A stretch of DNA of 22,448 bases from DASSLY01 sp035689185 (GTDB lineage Bacteria; Actinomycetota; Actinomycetes; Actinomycetales; Dermatophilaceae), in the NCBI GenBank assembly GCA_035689185.1, contig DASSLY010000065.1:1-22448 (forward strand). Reading direction: 5' to 3'. Positions 7,123-14,656 of the stretch are shown here, in pieces. A program made the position numbers and the translations under genes. A model generated the notes under the pieces. The model saw nothing but the letters and a program-made list of their open reading frames with translations. It was not told the DNA's origin and searched no databases. Position 1 is the stretch's first letter. Every line of letters starts with the position of its first letter.

Positions 7123-7956
7123 TCAGCCCCAGGTGATCGAGCCGGTGACGCGGATCCCACTGACCGCCGACTGCATCGGCAGGTCGAACGCGATCGTGCC
7201 GTCGGCGACGTCGATGGACGCGGGAGCCGTGCCGTCCCAGTACCAGATCGTGTCTGCGGCATCGGGATCCGGACTGAGGTAGAGGTCGAACGGGTCCCAG
7301 GACTCGATCCCCCCCGCCTGGCCGCGTTCGTAGAGGTCGGCGATGTCGTAGCGTCCTGGGGCCCCGCGAAAATCGGGGACGGCCAGCGACAGCACGAACA
7401 GCGTGGTGGAGCCGACCTGGACGGGGTCAGCGGCCTCGAGGACGACCTTGAGCCAGGGCATCGCGGCCGGCTCGTCGGGGTAGTCGGGGTCGGGCCGGGG
7501 GTTGGGGTCGTCCTCGGTGCGCTGGGCGGGCAGCGCCACCTCCACGCTCCCCTGCTCGTCGCCGCTGATCCTCAGCCGCAGCAGGGCCGTTGTCCGTGTG
7601 GCGAGGTCCGCGCGCCGCTCCTGGTCCTGCCGGGCGGCTCGCTCGGCCTCGCGGGCGGCGACGTTCTCCGGACGGTGGTCCGTGACGACCTTGGCCAGGT
7701 CTGGCGGGAGCACCCGTTCGAGGAAAGACGTCCCGGCCTCGCTCTTCGCCCGCTCCTGTATGGCGTCGGCCTCCGCCGTGGCGTCGGACCGCTTCCGCGA
7801 ATCTGTGGTGAGCAGCTCGTCCTTCTTGGCCTCGGCCCAGTCCTTGCCGAGCTTCGCCAGGTCTCTCCAGCCCAATGGCCCGCCCTCACCTTCGACGTCG
7901 TGGGGCACCAGTGTGCGGGCCGCGGCACCACCGGGCAACGCGGCGGGCCTGGCCAT
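7123..7956 (-). CDS. Protein of unknown function
   Basis: The gene encodes 277 residues from ATG 7956, with GGTGGAG ending nine bases upstream; a GTG at 7971 would add five residues. I do not recognise the family. Residues 25-120 are highly charged and probably helical (AKLGKDWAEAKKDELL, ENVAAREAERAARQDQERRAD), perhaps with a short coiled coil. Residues 125-277 look beta-rich (TTALLRLRISGDEQGSVEVALP, TTLFVLSLAVPDF, DTIWYWDGTAPASIDV, GIRVTGSITWG), separated by an acidic Pro/Asp linker (PRPDPDYPDEPA). There is no signal peptide, membrane segment or Cys pair. It lies 48 bases downstream of the metallophosphoesterase on the same strand, so cotranscription is likely. Clean codon use and strong hydrophobic patterning support a real gene. 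Confidence 0.65.
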   Translation of the reverse strand: MARPAALPGGAAARTLVPHDVEGEGGPLGWRDLAKLGKDWAEAKKDELLTTDSRKRSDATAEADAIQERAKSEAGTSFLERVLPPDLAKVVTDHRPENVAAREAERAARQDQERRADLATRTTALLRLRISGDEQGSVEVALPAQRTEDDPNPRPDPDYPDEPAAMPWLKVVLEAADPVQVGSTTLFVLSLAVPDFRGAPGRYDIADLYERGQAGGIESWDPFDLYLSPDPDAADTIWYWDGTAPASIDVADGTIAFDLPMQSAVSGIRVTGSITWG

Positions 7957-8004
7957 GGGGGCCCGCTCCACCTAACCCGGCCGACGCCGGCTGGTCGGGG
8001 GGCG

Positions 8005-9102
8005 TCAGCCCGCCGCCGGCGCGGTGTAGGCCGGCAAGTTCGCCCGCACCAGGCGCTGGTGGACGGTGAACACGTTGGGATCGGTGTCCTCCACCGTGAC
8101 GCTCACCCAGTGGTTCTGGGCCTCGCCGAACGTCGTGACGCGCGTGAAGTTCTGGACCACGTTCGGACCCTCCTCCCCCGCGGCGTTCGTCGCGGCCGCG
8201 TCGGTCAGCGGCTTGTCCACAACGAAGTTGTGGCTGTCGCCGTTCACCAGCAGGACCGGCTTGCCGAACTTGATGGTCAGCCGGGCGAGTTCGGCCTTTG
8301 TGTCGGCGTAGTGGACCAGCTTGCCGGCGGCCGCGGCATTCGGGTCCCACATGTCTGCCTGTATGGCGACCAGGATCGCCTTCGCGCCGAACTCTTCTGC
8401 CGCGGCGAAAGAACCGCGGAGCCATGCGAGGTTGGCCCGGTTCCGTGCCCGGTACTCGGCCTGCGCCTCGGCGGCGGGTCCCTCCGCGGTGCCGTCACGC
8501 TGGGGGTCGACCCAGTTGTTGTCGCTGCCCGGCACGTTGAGGCCGACGAACATGACGCCGCCCGCCCGCCACCGCACGTTCTCCGGGTATCGGCTTCCCT
8601 GCCGGTTCAGCGTGACCGTGCGCTGGCCCAAGCTCTCAGCCGTAGGGTAGAAGACCCGGCGGAGGTACTCCAGCCGCCCCACCGCGTCGAAGTTCGGGGT
8701 GACCTTGGTCCGGTCGCAGTCGGTCCACTCGTTGTCCCCCGGCAGCACCACGACCGGCGCCGCCAACCGGTTGAACCGGGCCTTGGCATACCGGTACACG
8801 TCCGGCTTGCCGGCCGCGGCCGCCGACCCGTCGAAGTTGGCGTAGCACGGTTCACTGCCGCTCTTGATGTCGCCGTTGAAGATGGAGAAGTCCAGCCGCG
8901 CATCGTTCATGCTGCGCAGCACTGCGGGGTACTGGGCCCGGCCGAAGTCCCCGTAGGGCATGTCGCCGAACAGGCCGATCTCCAGCCGGTGCGCCCCCGT
9001 GTGCATGGCGCTGGGCGCGCTCGACATCGCCGACGGGGCGGCGAACGCCCCGACCACCGCCGTGGCCGCCACCCCGACCAGTCCTCGCATCACCGTCTGC
9101 AT
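8005..9102 (-). CDS. Secreted calcineurin-like metallophosphoesterase
   Basis: The gene encodes 365 residues. ATG 9102 is chosen because GAGGGG lies six bases upstream; the frame runs open much further 5' only as antisense to the neighbouring hydrolase gene. Residues 1-30 form a signal peptide with an Ala/Val core, so the enzyme acts outside the membrane. Metallophosphoesterase motifs are GLFGDMPYGD (D47), FNGDIKSG (D78), LPGDNEWTDC (D123, N124, E125) and a late VNGDSHNF that replaces the usual GHTH. These would hold a two-metal centre that hydrolyses phosphomonoesters or diesters; the substrate is unknown. Two Cys (in SEPCYAN and WTDCDR) could form a disulfide. It is the first gene of a likely two-gene operon with the unknown protein downstream and is divergent from the alpha/beta hydrolase. 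Confidence 0.85.
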   Translation of the reverse strand: MQTVMRGLVGVAATAVVGAFAAPSAMSSAPSAMHTGAHRLEIGLFGDMPYGDFGRAQYPAVLRSMNDARLDFSIFNGDIKSGSEPCYANFDGSAAAAGKPDVYRYAKARFNRLAAPVVVLPGDNEWTDCDRTKVTPNFDAVGRLEYLRRVFYPTAESLGQRTVTLNRQGSRYPENVRWRAGGVMFVGLNVPGSDNNWVDPQRDGTAEGPAAEAQAEYRARNRANLAWLRGSFAAAEEFGAKAILVAIQADMWDPNAAAAGKLVHYADTKAELARLTIKFGKPVLLVNGDSHNFVVDKPLTDAAATNAAGEEGPNVVQNFTRVTTFGEAQNHWVSVTVEDTDPNVFTVHQRLVRANLPAYTAPAAG

Positions 9103-9351
9103 GCCGCACCCCTCACCGAGTCGTGTCCGTCCGCGAGCGCAGTCCACTCGTGCCGGGTGTCTGCGACGGTGCAGCCTGGTGACGGGTAGGCGAAGTTCTT
9201 GTGTCGCGCGGCCACACGCGGGCCGGCGCGGGCGTCTCCGCCGAGGGGCGCCCGGGCCCGGGCTGGTATGTCGAGCGGCTGGGTCGCCAGGTCGGGGGCC
9301 GATGCCTTCGGTCAGACTGGCCGACGGACAAGCCGAACCGGGAGGCAGGCC

Positions 9352-10221
9352 ATGACGGCATACCAGTTGCAGACCTCGGACGCGACGCTGGCCTACGACG
9401 TCGACGGGCCGCTCCCCACCGCGGACGGGCGGCCGCCGCTGTTCATGATCGGGCAGCCGATGGACTCGCGCGGGTTCGAGACGCTTGCCTCGCACTTCAC
9501 GGACCGGACCGTGGTGCGGTACGACCCGCGCGGCCTGCACCGCAGCACCCGCCGGGACGGCCGGGTCGACCAGCGCCCCGAGCAGCAGGCGCAGGACGTC
9601 CACGAGATCATCGCGGCCGTGGGGGTCGCGCCGGTGGACATGTTCGCCAGCAGCGGCGGCGCGGTGACCGCGCTCGCGCTGGTGGCGGCGCACCCCGACG
9701 ATGTCGCGACCCTGGTGGCGCACGAACCGCCCCTGGTGGCGCTGCTGCCCGACGCCGAGCTGGCCCTTGCCGGTGAGCGGATCAACCAGGAGGCCTACCA
9801 GGCCAAGGGCTCCGCATACGGGATGGCCGGCTTCATCGCGTACACGTCCTGGCAGGGGCAGTTCACGCAGGGGTTCCTCGCCGGGTTGCCAGGTGATCCG
9901 GCGCAGTTCGGGCTTCCGGCTACGGACGACGGGTCGCGCGACGACCCGCTCCTGTCGGGGGTGGCGTCGGCGATCACCCGGTACCGCCCCGACGTGGCAG
10001 CGATCCGGGCGGCCCCCACGCGCGTGGTCATCGCCGCGGGCGAGGAGTCCGAGGCTACGGTCACCTGGCGCACGTCCGTGGCCATGGCCGAGCTCCTCAC
10101 GACGCCGTTGACCGTGTTCCCCAGCCACCATGGCGGCTTCCTCGGCGGGCAGCTCGGCTACGGCGGCCAGCCGGAGGCCTTCGCGGCCCGGCTGCGCGAG
10201 GTGCTGGCCGGGGCCACCTGA
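9352..10221 (+). CDS. Alpha/beta-fold hydrolase
   Basis: The gene encodes 289 residues. ATG 9352 follows GGAGG (9341-9345) with a six-base spacer, so longer in-frame GTG starts are rejected. It shows the alpha/beta hydrolase order: oxyanion-region FMIGQPMDSRGFE, VVRYDPRGLHRS (residues 54-65), nucleophile elbow MFASSGGAV (S101 as candidate nucleophile, a variant of GxSxG), LVAHEPP (121-127) and a C-terminal VFPSHHGGFLGG, where H259 or H260 is the candidate catalytic His. D/E around 230 (IAAGEESEA) may be the acid. Substrate class (ester, lactone, epoxide) cannot be told. It is cytosolic, with no signal peptide, and monocistronic: its 5' side faces the metallophosphoesterase and its 3' side converges on the response regulator. 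Confidence 0.85.
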   Translation: MTAYQLQTSDATLAYDVDGPLPTADGRPPLFMIGQPMDSRGFETLASHFTDRTVVRYDPRGLHRSTRRDGRVDQRPEQQAQDVHEIIAAVGVAPVDMFASSGGAVTALALVAAHPDDVATLVAHEPPLVALLPDAELALAGERINQEAYQAKGSAYGMAGFIAYTSWQGQFTQGFLAGLPGDPAQFGLPATDDGSRDDPLLSGVASAITRYRPDVAAIRAAPTRVVIAAGEESEATVTWRTSVAMAELLTTPLTVFPSHHGGFLGGQLGYGGQPEAFAARLREVLAGAT

Positions 10222-10374
10222 GCCACGCGGGCGTTCACCGCCGGCTTCCCCGTCCCACCCGAGCACCAGGCGAACGGGGTAACGCACCAGCGACACGCAG
10301 GGGTTCGCGGGAGCGGCGAGGTCCTCGGTCATGGTGTCCGCCGTCCGTCGGGCCGGCCGCGGCGGCCACCACGT

Positions 10375-11049
10375 TCAAGCCGGCCGGACCGGCGCCGCGC
10401 CCGGTGTGACGAGTCCGGTCTCGTAGGCGAAAATCACCAGCTGAAGCCGGTCCCGGAGGCCCAGCTTGGTCAGCAGGTGCGCGACGTGGGTCTTGACCGT
10501 GGCTTCGCCGATGGTGAGCGCGTGGGCGATCTCGGCGTTGGTGCAACCGCGCACGACGCCGAACAGCACCTCGCGTTCGCGGTCGGTGACCGAGCGCAGC
10601 GCCTCGGGTGCGCGGACCTTGCCGGTGGGCGGGCCGGCGTAGCGCTCCACCAGCCGGCGCGTCACCTCCGGCGCCAGCAGGATGTCACCGGCCACCACCG
10701 CGCGGATGGCGTGGACCACCGCACCCCGGGGGGCGTCCTTGAGCAGGAAGCCGCTCGCGCCGGCTCGCAGTGCGTCATAGACGTACTCGTCCAGGTCGAA
10801 CATGGTCAGCACCAGCACCTTCGCCGCCGGCTGGTCGGCCACGATGCGGCGGGTCGCGTCCACGCCCGTCATACGGGGCATGCGCACGTCCATGAGGATC
10901 ACGTCGGGGTGTACCACCCGGGCCAGCCGCACGGCGTCCGCGCCGTCGCTTGCCTGGCCGACCACCCGCATGTCCGGCTGCGCGTCGATGATGAGCGCGA
11001 GCCCCTCGCGCATCAGCTCCTGGTCGTCGACCAGTCCGACGGTGATCAC
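10375..11049 (-). CDS. NarL/LuxR-family response regulator
   Basis: The gene encodes 224 residues from GTG 11049, overlapping the kinase stop by four bases (GTGA). Residues 1-120 are a receiver domain: D8/D9 in VGLVDDQ, phospho-acceptor D54 in ILMDVRMP, T82 and K104 (FLLKDAP). Residues 150-212 are a LuxR-type helix-turn-helix (SVTDREREVLFGVVRG, NAEIAHALTIGEATVKTHVAHLLTKLGLRDR). Phosphorylation by the partner kinase should promote dimerisation and promoter binding. The likely target is the divergent region 12321-12552, shared with a secreted barrel protein, but I cannot identify a binding site by eye. Confidence 0.93.
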   Translation of the reverse strand: MITVGLVDDQELMREGLALIIDAQPDMRVVGQASDGADAVRLARVVHPDVILMDVRMPRMTGVDATRRIVADQPAAKVLVLTMFDLDEYVYDALRAGASGFLLKDAPRGAVVHAIRAVVAGDILLAPEVTRRLVERYAGPPTGKVRAPEALRSVTDREREVLFGVVRGCTNAEIAHALTIGEATVKTHVAHLLTKLGLRDRLQLVIFAYETGLVTPGAAPVRPA

Positions 11050-12320
11050 CTGGGCAGCCGGGTGAGGCGGCGTGCTGCGCGCCAGGTGCGCAGGTGGGCT
11101 GCGGGGTTGGCCGCCGCCGCGGTCGGCGTGCCTGGGACAGCAAGCGACGACAGGAGCGGCGCGAGCGGGATCACCGCCTGGACCAGGAAGCCTCCGTCCG
11201 CCAGCGCGCGCGCGTCGACCGTGCCGCCGAGTGCCTGCACCCGCTCCCGCATGCCGGCGATCCCGATGCCGGGGGCGGCCGCCGAGCCCCCGGCCCGGGC
11301 AACGCCCGGCGGGGACGGGTTGCTCACCTCGGCTCGCACCTGGTCGGCGGAGATCACCAGCTCGGCACGGGTGGGCACCGGCCCGGCGTGGCGCAGCGCG
11401 TTGGTCAGTGCCTCTTGGAAGAGCCGGTAGACGGTCGCGCCGACGGCGGCAGGCACCTCGCGTCCGACCCGGCTATCGAACGTCACCGGTAGTCCCACCG
11501 CCCGGAACTCCTCGACCAGCGCCTCCATCTGGCCGACCCCCCGCCTCGCCTCCGTCCACGACGGCAGGAGCGAGTCACCTCCGTCACGCTCGGCACGGAG
11601 GACACCGAGCAGTGCCCGGACCTCGCCCAACGCCTCGCGCCCGGTGCTCTGCACGCGGCGGATCGCCAGGGTGGCGCGGTCGGGGTCGGCTGAGAGGAGT
11701 TCCTCGGCGGCCTCGGCGTGCACGACCATGACACCGAGACTGTTTGCCAACACGTCGTGCAGCTCGCGGGACAGGCGCAGCCGCTCCTCGGCGAGCTCGG
11801 CCCGCTGGGCAGCGAGCCTGCCTGCGGCGGAACGGGATTGCAGCTCCGCGCGTTGGCGCAGCCAGGCGCCCGCAGCCCAGCTGGCCAGGCCCCATACGGC
11901 CCAGCCCCAGCCGTCCGCGACTCCGTCCTGCAACGGGTCGAGGGCGAGCTGGGCGATCGTCCACAGGGCCACCACCGGTAGGCCCACGTATGCCGCCGGG
12001 CGGCGGCCGAAGCGGCCCACGGCGAAGGTGGTCAGAACGCCGAGGAGGGCCGACGTCGCCGTCTCCGAGGCACCCCAGACCAGCCACGGAGCGGTGGTGA
12101 CGGCTGCGGCGACCAGCTGCGCCAGGAGCGGCGCGCGACGCCGCCAGAGCAGGGCGACCGAACCCGCGGCGCCGCTGGCGGCCACTGCCCACAGCGGGCC
12201 GACGAGGTTGCTGGGACCGCCGATCCACGCCTCCCACTGGGAGAACGCCAGCACCAGCGCCGGGAGCGCCCAGCTCTGCCCAGCCAACCCACGCAGCCTG
12301 CGAGCCACACCGACGACCAT
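11046..12320 (-). CDS. Membrane sensor histidine kinase (HisKA_3 type)
   Basis: The gene encodes 424 residues if ATG 12320 is used; an upstream GTG at 12389 would add 23 residues but would place a 9-base-pair hairpin inside the coding sequence. The N-terminal 155 residues contain about five hydrophobic segments (for example ALPALVLAFSQW, VALLW, AQLVAAAVTTAPWLVW, VGLPVVALWTIAQLAL, WAVWGLASWAAGAWL) with almost no extracellular loops, so it likely senses the membrane itself. Residues 160-215 form the dimerisation/phospho-acceptor helix with H188 in RLSRELHDVLAN. The ATPase domain has N307 in FQEALTNALRHAG and a glycine-rich GIGIAGMRER near 351. It phosphorylates the regulator encoded immediately downstream. 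Confidence 0.92.
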   Translation of the reverse strand: MVVGVARRLRGLAGQSWALPALVLAFSQWEAWIGGPSNLVGPLWAVAASGAAGSVALLWRRRAPLLAQLVAAAVTTAPWLVWGASETATSALLGVLTTFAVGRFGRRPAAYVGLPVVALWTIAQLALDPLQDGVADGWGWAVWGLASWAAGAWLRQRAELQSRSAAGRLAAQRAELAEERLRLSRELHDVLANSLGVMVVHAEAAEELLSADPDRATLAIRRVQSTGREALGEVRALLGVLRAERDGGDSLLPSWTEARRGVGQMEALVEEFRAVGLPVTFDSRVGREVPAAVGATVYRLFQEALTNALRHAGPVPTRAELVISADQVRAEVSNPSPPGVARAGGSAAAPGIGIAGMRERVQALGGTVDARALADGGFLVQAVIPLAPLLSSLAVPGTPTAAAANPAAHLRTWRAARRLTRLPR

Positions 12321-12338
12321 AGTCCGACGGGGCAGCGG

Positions 12339-12366
12339 GCCGCCTCCGTCGCAGGAGGGAGGCGGC
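12339..12366 (-). promoter_or_regulatory. Hairpin just upstream of the kinase start
   Basis: A perfect 9-base-pair stem (GCCGCCTCC at 12339-12347 with GGAGGCGGC at 12358-12366) has a 10-base loop. It lies 19 bases upstream of the kinase ATG at 12320. If it lies in the 5' leader it could shape translation of the kinase mRNA, or it could be a protein-binding palindrome. There is no U-tract, so it is not a standard terminator. Confidence 0.4.
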
Positions 12367-12552
12367 TCCTCCGCCAGGCGGACGCGCACCGCAGCACGGC
12401 GGATTCGGCAGACCTGGCTGGGCGGCTAGCGTCCCCCGAGTCGTCTGGTGAGCCTCCCGCGGCAGATACGGCGGCCACTGGTGGGCGCAGCCGGCCGACC
12501 CCGACTGCAAGGCGCCTCTTGCAGAGCGCAACCGCAACGAAAGGAACGCGTC

Positions 12553-13077
12553 ATGCTGGCATCCCGAGCCGCAAGGTTCATCGCCGTCGGCGCCGCTGTG
12601 ACAGCGGCCGTCCTGAGCGGCACGCCATCGCTCGCCTCCACCACGAGCAGCGATGGCCAGTCCTCGGCAGCTGCCTTGCGGCAGAGCACGATTCACCTCA
12701 TCCAGAGCAACCAGGCCGTTGGCACCAACGTCGACGTGGGCCGGCGCGGGGAAAGCGTCGGCGACTACGTGGTCATCACCGGGCCGCTGCTGCACCCGGA
12801 TAGCGGCCAGCGCGCCGGCTTCGCCTCGGTGGTGTGCACGGTGCTGCGAACCGGTGCCACCGCACCGCTGCAGTGCGTGGGGACCGCCAGCCTGGCAGGT
12901 GGGGACATCACCATCCAGGGACTGTTCGTCACCGAGCAGGGACGACCCAACCGGCTCGCTGTCACCGGCGGCACGGGCCAGTTCCGGACCGCGCGAGGCG
13001 AGTTCGTCGCCACCATCGAAGCCGACGGCTCCACCGACGCGCTGTTCCGGCTCACCCTCGACGCGCCAGCCGGCTAG
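12553..13077 (+). CDS. Secreted allene-oxide-cyclase-barrel-like protein
   Basis: The gene encodes 174 residues. ATG 12553 follows AAAGGA with an eight-base spacer. Residues 1-29 are a signal peptide (MLASRAARF, Ala/Val core, cleavage near SLAST). The mature domain shows the AOC-barrel/dirigent-like pattern: GDYVVITGPLL (70-80), a hydrophobic strand FASVVCTVLR, LQCVGTASL, and the signature AVTGGTGQFRTARGEF (136-151). C95 and C108 could form a disulfide. In plants this fold gives allene oxide cyclase and dirigent proteins; the bacterial secreted versions have no established function. It is divergent from the two-component system and may be its target. Its TAG stop shares the CTAG tetramer with the stop of the converging nanE-like gene. 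Confidence 0.8.
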   Translation: MLASRAARFIAVGAAVTAAVLSGTPSLASTTSSDGQSSAAALRQSTIHLIQSNQAVGTNVDVGRRGESVGDYVVITGPLLHPDSGQRAGFASVVCTVLRTGATAPLQCVGTASLAGGDITIQGLFVTEQGRPNRLAVTGGTGQFRTARGEFVATIEADGSTDALFRLTLDAPAG

Positions 13078-13766
13078 TCCCGTAGCGTCAGTCGATGGAC
13101 GAACGACTGGGTGATCCGGGTCGGGTGGGTGATGGCCGACCCGACCACGACCGCGTGGGCCCCGGCGGCCATGCACTGGACCGCATCGTCGGGGTGGCGG
13201 ATCCTGCCCTCGGCGATCACCGGCCGGCCGACCCGCAGCAGGAGGTCGTCGAGCAGCGCGAGGTCGGGGCCACTGGTCCGTGGCCGGTCCCCGGTGTACC
13301 CGGCCAGGGTCGTGCCCACGCAGTCGGCCCCGGCCTCCGTGCTGTACTCGGCGTCGGCCACGCTGCCGCAGTCGGCCATCACCAGCCCACCGGCGGCGTG
13401 GACGGCGGCGATGCTGTCGCGCAGGGCTCGTCGATCGGGTCGTGCGCGGCGCGTGCCGTCCAACGCCACGATGTCGGCGCCGGCGGCGACGCAGTCCACC
13501 GCGTCCTGCACGGTCGGGGTGATGAACACGCCGCTGCTGCCACGCTTGACCAGTCCGATGAGCGGGACGTCGACCAGCGCCCGGATGGCCACCAGGTCGT
13601 CGATGCCTTGCGCGCGGACTCCCTGGGCACCGCCCTGCACGACCGCCTGCGCGACGGCGGCCATGATGGCCGGCACCCGCATCGGCTCGCCGGGGTAGGC
13701 CTGGCAGGAGACGACGAGCTGGCCCTTGATGCGACCCAGCGCGTCGGGTGCCGGGCGTGCCGTCAC
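13074..13766 (-). CDS. nanE: N-acetylmannosamine-6-phosphate 2-epimerase
   Basis: The gene encodes 230 residues from GTG 13766, overlapping the kinase stop by four bases. The enzyme converts ManNAc-6-P to GlcNAc-6-P in the cytosol, feeding sialic acid and ManNAc into the GlcNAc pathway. Family motifs are present in order: VVSCQAYPGEPM (18-29), GAQGVRAQG (47-54), PLIGLVKRG (68-76, with K74 catalytic), VFITPT (80-85), GADIVALDGTRRARP (96-110), MADCGS, GADCVGTTLAGYT, IAEGRI and a C-terminal AVVVGSAITHP that binds the phosphate. The usual length is about 220-235 residues. It is the last gene of the six-gene operon. Its TAG stop lies on CTAG 13074-13077, shared with the opposite gene, leaving no room for an intergenic terminator. 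Confidence 0.92.
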   Translation of the reverse strand: MTARPAPDALGRIKGQLVVSCQAYPGEPMRVPAIMAAVAQAVVQGGAQGVRAQGIDDLVAIRALVDVPLIGLVKRGSSGVFITPTVQDAVDCVAAGADIVALDGTRRARPDRRALRDSIAAVHAAGGLVMADCGSVADAEYSTEAGADCVGTTLAGYTGDRPRTSGPDLALLDDLLLRVGRPVIAEGRIRHPDDAVQCMAAGAHAVVVGSAITHPTRITQSFVHRLTLRD

Positions 13767-14656
13767 GGGGTCAGCCTCCGGCTCGCGAACCGTGCCACTC
13801 CACGCAGTACGGTCTCCACACCGGACCTCGACACCACGATCGGCGTCGCGGACAGCGCCGGGATCAGGGCGTCGGCGTATGACGCCCGGAGGGCCGACTC
13901 CCAGGGGCCGCCCGCCATGGCGACGCTGCCGCCGACGACCACCAGGTCCGGGTCCAGGGCGTTGGCCAGGCCGCCGGCGGCGGCGCCGAGCGCAGCTCCC
14001 CCGGTGGCCAGCGCGGCTCGCGCGAGGTCGTCGCCGGGCCGCCTGGTCAGCTCTGCTGTCGTTGCCACCGCCGGGTCTCCTCCGTGGGCGAGGTACCACG
14101 CCAGGATGCCGTGGCCGCTCGCGACCGCCTCCAGGTGGCCCTCGCGCCCGCACGGGCACGGCATACCGGCCGCCTGTGCGCACCCGACGTGGCCAAGGTG
14201 GCCGCCCACGTGATGTGCACCGAGCAGCGGCTCGCCGCCGAGGATGACGCTTCCCCCGATCCCGGTGCCGGCGACCAGCGCCAGCAGGTTGGCCGCCCGG
14301 TGCGCGTCCGCCAGTCCGATCCCGAACGCGTTGCCGTCGCCGAGCACCCACGTGGGCAGCTCTAGGCCGCGGGAGACCTGCGCCCCCAGGGGCGTCCCGG
14401 CCCAGCCGGCGATGCTGCTCGTCGCGGCGAGCACGGTCCCGGTGGTCACGTCGACGACACCGGCGGTCGACACGGCCACGGCCCGGTCCACCGGTGAGCG
14501 AAGGCGTTGCAGCAAGGCGACGGCTGCAGCGACCACGCTCCCCGTGCCCGTGCGCGCCGGTGTCGGCGTCTGGATGACCTCCGAGGCCAGGACCCCCGTG
14601 TCGTCGACCCGGGCGGCGGCGATCTTCGTCCCGCCGATGTCCGCGGCCAGGATCAC
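13763..14656 (-). CDS. nanK: ROK-family sugar kinase, probably N-acetylmannosamine kinase
   Basis: The gene encodes 297 residues from GTG 14656, overlapping the gntR stop by four bases. ROK kinase features: ATP-binding DIGGTKIAAARV (6-17), catalytic D107 in VLGDGNAFGIG, a second phosphate loop VAGTGIGGSVI (128-138), GGHLGHVG (151-158), the zinc motif CPCGREGHLEA (167-177), and VVVGGSVA. The GHxGH form, rather than GExGH, is as I recall it from E. coli NanK, which supports ManNAc specificity; the adjacent nanE supports it more strongly. The third zinc Cys of CxCGxxGC is replaced by H174, so zinc would be held by H156, C167, C169 and H174. Glucokinase or NagK activity cannot be ruled out. Confidence 0.85.
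   Translation of the reverse strand: MILAADIGGTKIAAARVDDTGVLASEVIQTPTPARTGTGSVVAAAVALLQRLRSPVDRAVAVSTAGVVDVTTGTVLAATSSIAGWAGTPLGAQVSRGLELPTWVLGDGNAFGIGLADAHRAANLLALVAGTGIGGSVILGGEPLLGAHHVGGHLGHVGCAQAAGMPCPCGREGHLEAVASGHGILAWYLAHGGDPAVATTAELTRRPGDDLARAALATGGAALGAAAGGLANALDPDLVVVGGSVAMAGGPWESALRASYADALIPALSATPIVVSRSGVETVLRGVARFASRRLTP

Noticed and set aside
7048..9189. Open frame of 713 codons on the plus strand
   Set aside because: It is antisense to the metallophosphoesterase and the unknown protein, has no Shine-Dalgarno and no family motif. Long antisense frames are common at this GC content.
9103..10332. 5' extension of the metallophosphoesterase frame to 775 codons
   Set aside because: The extension is antisense to the alpha/beta hydrolase gene, while a signal peptide and GAGGGG support the start at 9102.
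11584..13176. 530-codon minus-strand frame
   Set aside because: Its sequence is Arg/Gly/Pro-rich, it crosses the kinase gene in another frame and the secreted barrel gene antisense.
13767..14351. 5' extension of the nanE frame to 425 codons
   Set aside because: It runs through the ROK kinase gene in a different frame; the GTG at 13766 gives the normal NanE length.
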